Shown here: piece by piece, positions 31,156 through 34,116 of the stretch | Layout of the letters: every line of letters begins with the position of its first letter | Numbering within the stretch: position 1 is the stretch's first letter | Source of the DNA: an uncultured Fretibacterium sp. | Lineage (GTDB): Bacteria > Synergistota > Synergistia > Synergistales > Aminobacteriaceae | Assembly: GCA_937892105.1 (NCBI GenBank) | Contig: CALAUZ010000075.1 | Span: 1-34,116 of the forward strand | Direction: 5' to 3' | DNA length: 34,116 nt | Notes under the pieces: model-generated | Seen by the model: the letters and a program-made list of their open reading frames with translations, nothing else | What the model was told of the DNA's origin: nothing | The model's database searches: none | Position numbers and translations under genes: made by a program

Positions 31156-31564
31156 GGATTATATTGCCGAACACGGTACATTGACATACAGCAACAAGGG
31201 TACAAGTATGCTTCCGCTTATCCGCGAGGGCAAAGACTTGTTCACGATAAGGCGAAAGGGCAGTGAACGCTGCAGCAAGGGTGATGTTGTGCTGTACAAA
31301 AGGCCGCCTAATCATTACGTGCTGCACAGGGTTATAGCTGTCCGCGAAAATGATTATGTCATTCTCGGCGATAACTGCGTAACTCCTGAATACGGCATAA
31401 CTGACGCTGACATTATAGGCGTAATGTCAGGATATATACGTTCTGGGCGTGAACATGATATTCACGGGATAAGTTACAGGTTATACACGTTCATAATGCT
31501 TCACACAATAACAATCAGAATACTCATGAAGAGGGCTAAAGCATGGATTACGCGGAAGAATTGA
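31145..31564 (+). CDS. S26-family signal peptidase-like protein with Ser/His active site
   Basis: The 139-residue protein has the S26 nucleophile motif KGTSMLPLIREGK (Ser21) and the box KGDVVLYKRPP. In place of the usual general-base Lys it has YVLHRVIAV (His61), as in archaeal and ER-type signal peptidases. GDNC follows. A C-terminal hydrophobic stretch may anchor it, unlike the N-terminal anchor of normal LepB. The start is taken as TTG 31145, which overlaps the pqqD end by 11 bases; an upstream ATG at 31100 would overlap by 56. In this context it may cut a modified peptide's leader. Confidence 0.75.
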   Translation: MKIEDYIAEHGTLTYSNKGTSMLPLIREGKDLFTIRRKGSERCSKGDVVLYKRPPNHYVLHRVIAVRENDYVILGDNCVTPEYGITDADIIGVMSGYIRSGREHDIHGISYRLYTFIMLHTITIRILMKRAKAWITRKN

Positions 31565-32631
31565 TATACCTTGCCGGCTGTGCGGTGAATGGTATTGCAC
31601 CCGACAGAAGCAGGATTGGCGGGCTTGATGTTGACAGGCTCTACGATATTGCGGATTACCATATGATGACGGCAGTAACGGCTATGGCTATGGAACTTTC
31701 AGGGATAAAACACGAAGTTTTCACACAGGCTAAGGCTAAGGCACTCAGGAAAGCTGTAATCCTTGAGGCTGACTGCAAGGCAATATCTGAGCGTCTTGAA
31801 CGTTCCGGAATATGGCATATGCCGCTGAAAGGTTCTGTGCTTGGGAAATACTATCCTGTGTTTGGAATGCGGCAGATGTCTGATGTTGATATTCTGTTTG
31901 ATGTTTCACGTTCTGAAGATGTGAGGGAAGTCATGATTGAGCTGGGTTTCACTTGCGAAATGTTGGGGAACAATCATCACGATGTGTATTACAGGCAGCC
32001 AGTCAGCAACGTTGAAATGCACAGAGAATTATTCAGTGAATGGCCTTATCCCGTTATGAGTGAGTATTACTCTAATGTTAAGGAACGGCTGATACCAGAT
32101 GAGGGGAAGAAGTATACGTATCATTTCAGCCATGAAGATTTCTACGTGTACATGACGGCTCACGCATACAAGCATTATTCAGGAGGAGGAACGGGTCTTC
32201 GTTCGGTGCTTGATACGTATGTGTACCTGAAGAAGTTTGCCGATGTTCTGGACTGGGAATACATATTGCAGGAGGCCGGGAAGCTGAGTATATCGGATTT
32301 TGAGGGGAACATGCACAGCCTTGCGGATAATCTCTTTGGCGGCCATGAACTCACAAAGGATAACCGTGAAATGCTGGATTACATAATTTCGTCTGGGACA
32401 TACGGTACTATAGGGACAGCCGCAAGGAATGAGATGATACATCAATACGGAGGCAGCAGGGCTAAGTATATCCTGTCAAAAATCTTCCCTCCTATGGATA
32501 AAGTCAGATATGTATACCCGTTCTTCTACAGGCACAAATATTTATATCCCGTTCTGGTGATATACCGGCTAATGAAGGCTCTTACTGTAAGCCGCTATAC
32601 AGTTATGGCTGAACTAAAAGGATTAAAATAA
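31543..32631 (+). CDS. Nucleotidyltransferase-family protein (NTP_transf_5-like)
   Basis: The 362-residue protein matches the uncharacterised nucleotidyltransferases found near lasso-peptide and PqqD genes. WHMPLKGSVLGKYYP gives the G-S element, and MRQMSDVDILFDVSRSEDV gives the paired metal-binding Asp residues of the polymerase-beta fold. HDVYYRQPVSNVEMHREL gives the usual downstream Glu/His. In this family it may add a nucleotide to a phosphorylated peptide, which would pair with the HprK-like kinase. It overlaps the peptidase gene by 22 bases with GAGGGC before the ATG, and its TAA overlaps the ATG of the restriction-modification ORF by one base. Confidence 0.82.
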   Translation: MDYAEELIYLAGCAVNGIAPDRSRIGGLDVDRLYDIADYHMMTAVTAMAMELSGIKHEVFTQAKAKALRKAVILEADCKAISERLERSGIWHMPLKGSVLGKYYPVFGMRQMSDVDILFDVSRSEDVREVMIELGFTCEMLGNNHHDVYYRQPVSNVEMHRELFSEWPYPVMSEYYSNVKERLIPDEGKKYTYHFSHEDFYVYMTAHAYKHYSGGGTGLRSVLDTYVYLKKFADVLDWEYILQEAGKLSISDFEGNMHSLADNLFGGHELTKDNREMLDYIISSGTYGTIGTAARNEMIHQYGGSRAKYILSKIFPPMDKVRYVYPFFYRHKYLYPVLVIYRLMKALTVSRYTVMAELKGLK

Positions 32632-34116
32632 TGTACTCACTAGATGAACTTTTCAGGAACTCGAAACATAAAGATTCAGCCTTCAGCCCCGAAACAATAA
32701 ACGTAATTGAAGGCATGATTTACACCAAGAACATACGCGGCAGGGAAGCTCCATACATCAGATGTCTCATCAGAAACAAGGAAATACGACTTACTCCAGA
32801 AGAAGCGGTGCGACAGCTCTATGTGTATACCCTTCTCCACGAATATGGCTACGAGGCTGGGCAAATACAACTCGAACACGCAATACATTTCGGTCGGGAA
32901 GTCAAACGCGCAGACATCGTCATATTCCAGAAGGAACACCCTGATGCTGAATACATCATCATCGAGGTCAAGAAGCCCAATTCGCGCGAAGGAAAAGCAC
33001 AGCTCAAATCGTATTGCATAGCGTCAGGAGCAATAATAGGAGTATGGACTAACGGAGAAGATACAGAATATTATCACCGCAAAGACCCAAATCATTTTGA
33101 AGATATACGCCGCCTGCCTTATGCCCGCGAAAAACTGAGAGACGTAATCAACACAAGAATAACAATCTCAGATCTCGAAAAGAAAAACAGGCTCATGTAC
33201 GGCCGGAAGACCCTCAAGGACATTATTCTTGACATGGAAGATGAAGTGCTGGCAAACGCCGGAGTTAATGTTTTTGAGGAAGTATTCAAGCTGATATTTA
33301 CGAAACTCTATGACGAGAAGCAAAGCGGCAGAAACAGAAAACGTTTCCTTGAGTTCGGGAATTACGGCGATACGGACGAGGATCTAAAGGAAAACATTCA
33401 AGCATTATTTGAAAAAGCACAAGCTGAATGGCAAGGGGTCTTCGCAAATAAAGACAAAATTACCCTCACTCCGTCCCACCTGTCTATATGCGTCTCATCA
33501 CTTCAGGAAGTCAAGCTATTCAACTCAAATCTTGATGTCATTGATGACGCATTCGAGTATCTTATGACGAAATCACAGAAGGGTGAAAAAGGGCAATACT
33601 TTACACCACGTTATGTCATAGATATGTGCGTTAAAATGCTAAACCCGCAGGAAAGTGAAAGTATGATTGACACTGCGGCAGGTTCAAGTCTTTATAATCT
33701 AGGCAAAGCGATAGGGCTTCGGCTTCTTGGAGCACAGAAAGCAGTGGGCTATCTCACATTTTACGGTGAAGATGGAACAATTGTGCCTGAAGGCTACCTA
33801 GCTGAAACTGTTGCAGGTATGCAGTATATAACGCTCACGCAAGGAGTGATTGAGGAAGGAAGTATTACGCTTCCTTGTACGGCAGTTAATCCAGGCCCAG
33901 ATGGAAATACGGAAGCAAATACAATTACAACAATCACCAATCCGAAATCTGGAATTACTGAAGTTACAAATGAAGCTGCTTTTGAAGGTGGCAGGAATAC
34001 CGAGACTGATGCAGAGTTTCGTGAGCGGTATTACATCTCCGTAGATTTCGCTGGCGGCGTAAACATTGACGCGATTGTAGCTGCTATCTATGAAGATGTA
34101 GAAGCAGTAATTGCAG
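32631..34116 (+). CDS. Restriction-modification protein N-terminus joined in frame to phage baseplate J segment (partial)
   Basis: The frame is open for 495 codons and runs off the window. Residues 60-150 look like the nuclease domain of type I R subunits: VKRADIVIFQ (Asp95) and YIIIEVKKP (Glu112, Lys114) make a PD-(D/E)xK site. Residues about 320-352 are the start of an N6-adenine methyltransferase (GEKGQYFTPRYVIDMCVKML, motif I beginning DTAAGS at 347). Motif I should continue to the SAM-binding GGF, but the protein switches to a baseplate J/gp47-like sequence (GLRLLGAQKAVGYLTF, GEDGTIVPEG, TDAEFRERYY). The junction lies near 33669-33690. The ATG follows AAAGGA and overlaps the upstream stop. 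The last 430 bases seem richer in T- and A-ending codons. Confidence 0.75.
   Translation, partial: MYSLDELFRNSKHKDSAFSPETINVIEGMIYTKNIRGREAPYIRCLIRNKEIRLTPEEAVRQLYVYTLLHEYGYEAGQIQLEHAIHFGREVKRADIVIFQKEHPDAEYIIIEVKKPNSREGKAQLKSYCIASGAIIGVWTNGEDTEYYHRKDPNHFEDIRRLPYAREKLRDVINTRITISDLEKKNRLMYGRKTLKDIILDMEDEVLANAGVNVFEEVFKLIFTKLYDEKQSGRNRKRFLEFGNYGDTDEDLKENIQALFEKAQAEWQGVFANKDKITLTPSHLSICVSSLQEVKLFNSNLDVIDDAFEYLMTKSQKGEKGQYFTPRYVIDMCVKMLNPQESESMIDTAAGSSLYNLGKAIGLRLLGAQKAVGYLTFYGEDGTIVPEGYLAETVAGMQYITLTQGVIEEGSITLPCTAVNPGPDGNTEANTITTITNPKSGITEVTNEAAFEGGRNTETDAEFRERYYISVDFAGGVNIDAIVAAIYEDVEAVIA
33669..33690 (+). other. Junction between methyltransferase and baseplate J sequence
   Basis: The change occurs within the codons for D-T-A-A-G-S-S. 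Both families have a D-T-A-x-G-like run at this place (methyltransferase motif I; the pre-LG segment of baseplate J), so a short shared stretch probably mediated the join, in the cell or in the assembler. The sequence alone cannot tell which. Confidence 0.6.

Noticed and set aside
1..34116. tRNA, rRNA, CRISPR arrays, transposases
   Set aside because: Scanned by eye through the gaps; no cloverleaf-like block, regular spaced repeat array or transposase motif was found. A covariance-model search would be the decisive test for small RNAs.

Overview
The window is typical compact bacterial DNA: both strands coded, short gaps, many ATGA/GTGA stop-start overlaps, and clear AGGAG-type ribosome sites with ATG, GTG and TTG starts. 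The genes suggest a fermentative anaerobe: pyruvate phosphate dikinase, a formate/nitrite channel, a nitroreductase, several radical SAM proteins, and IspH of the non-mevalonate isoprenoid pathway. A periplasmic-type parvulin with a plain signal peptide would fit a diderm. My best guess is a gut or rumen member of the Synergistota, but this rests on gene content, not on a phylogenetic marker search. No rRNA, tRNA, CRISPR array or intact insertion sequence was seen.

Layout. 0.2-4.8 kb (+): a MATE transporter fused to a HATPase domain, with an 11-G tract at the domain boundary, then ppdK and its terminator. 4.8-9.5 kb (-): miaA-ispH and a five-domain ribosomal protein S1 homologue, then a nitroreductase followed by a broken thpR that runs into an out-of-frame NIF3-like tail. 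9.6-14.5 kb: a membrane rhodanese, an IspD-like cytidylyltransferase with an SDR epimerase (-), and divergently a DegT aminotransferase with argH (+). 14.5-17.4 kb: a secreted parvulin (-), then (+) a small membrane protein, a CPBP protease and a secreted protein of unknown function.

17.4-24.1 kb (-) is a twelve-gene run and the most interesting region. In transcription order it holds a stand-alone HTH protein, a MoaA-like radical SAM protein, a GreA-like protein, a thymidylate-kinase-like protein, a DUF1232 protein, a two-TM protein, a CxxCxxCC protein, a second radical SAM protein, a PqqD-like protein, a 64-residue Ala/Val-rich peptide, an LRAT/NlpC-like protein and a WYL regulator. Radical SAM + PqqD + small peptide + LRAT, each coupled to the next or nearly so, looks like an undescribed RiPP (ribosomally made, modified peptide) system. 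The HTH protein at its head is a paralogue of the N-terminus of the WYL regulator at its tail.

24.4-29.4 kb (+): a formate/nitrite transporter with a small partner, a metallopeptidase, a conserved protein whose ribosome site lies in a terminator-like hairpin, and two tandem substrate-binding proteins with no permease. 29.5-30.0 kb (-): a DJ-1/PfpI protein. 30.2-32.6 kb (+): an HprK-like kinase, a second PqqD-like protein, an S26 peptidase with a Ser/His pair and a nucleotidyltransferase, which resembles a RiPP tailoring set without a maturase. The window ends in an ORF that begins as a restriction-modification protein and switches, inside methyltransferase motif I, to a phage baseplate J protein. 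It is either a deletion fusion or a chimeric contig end.
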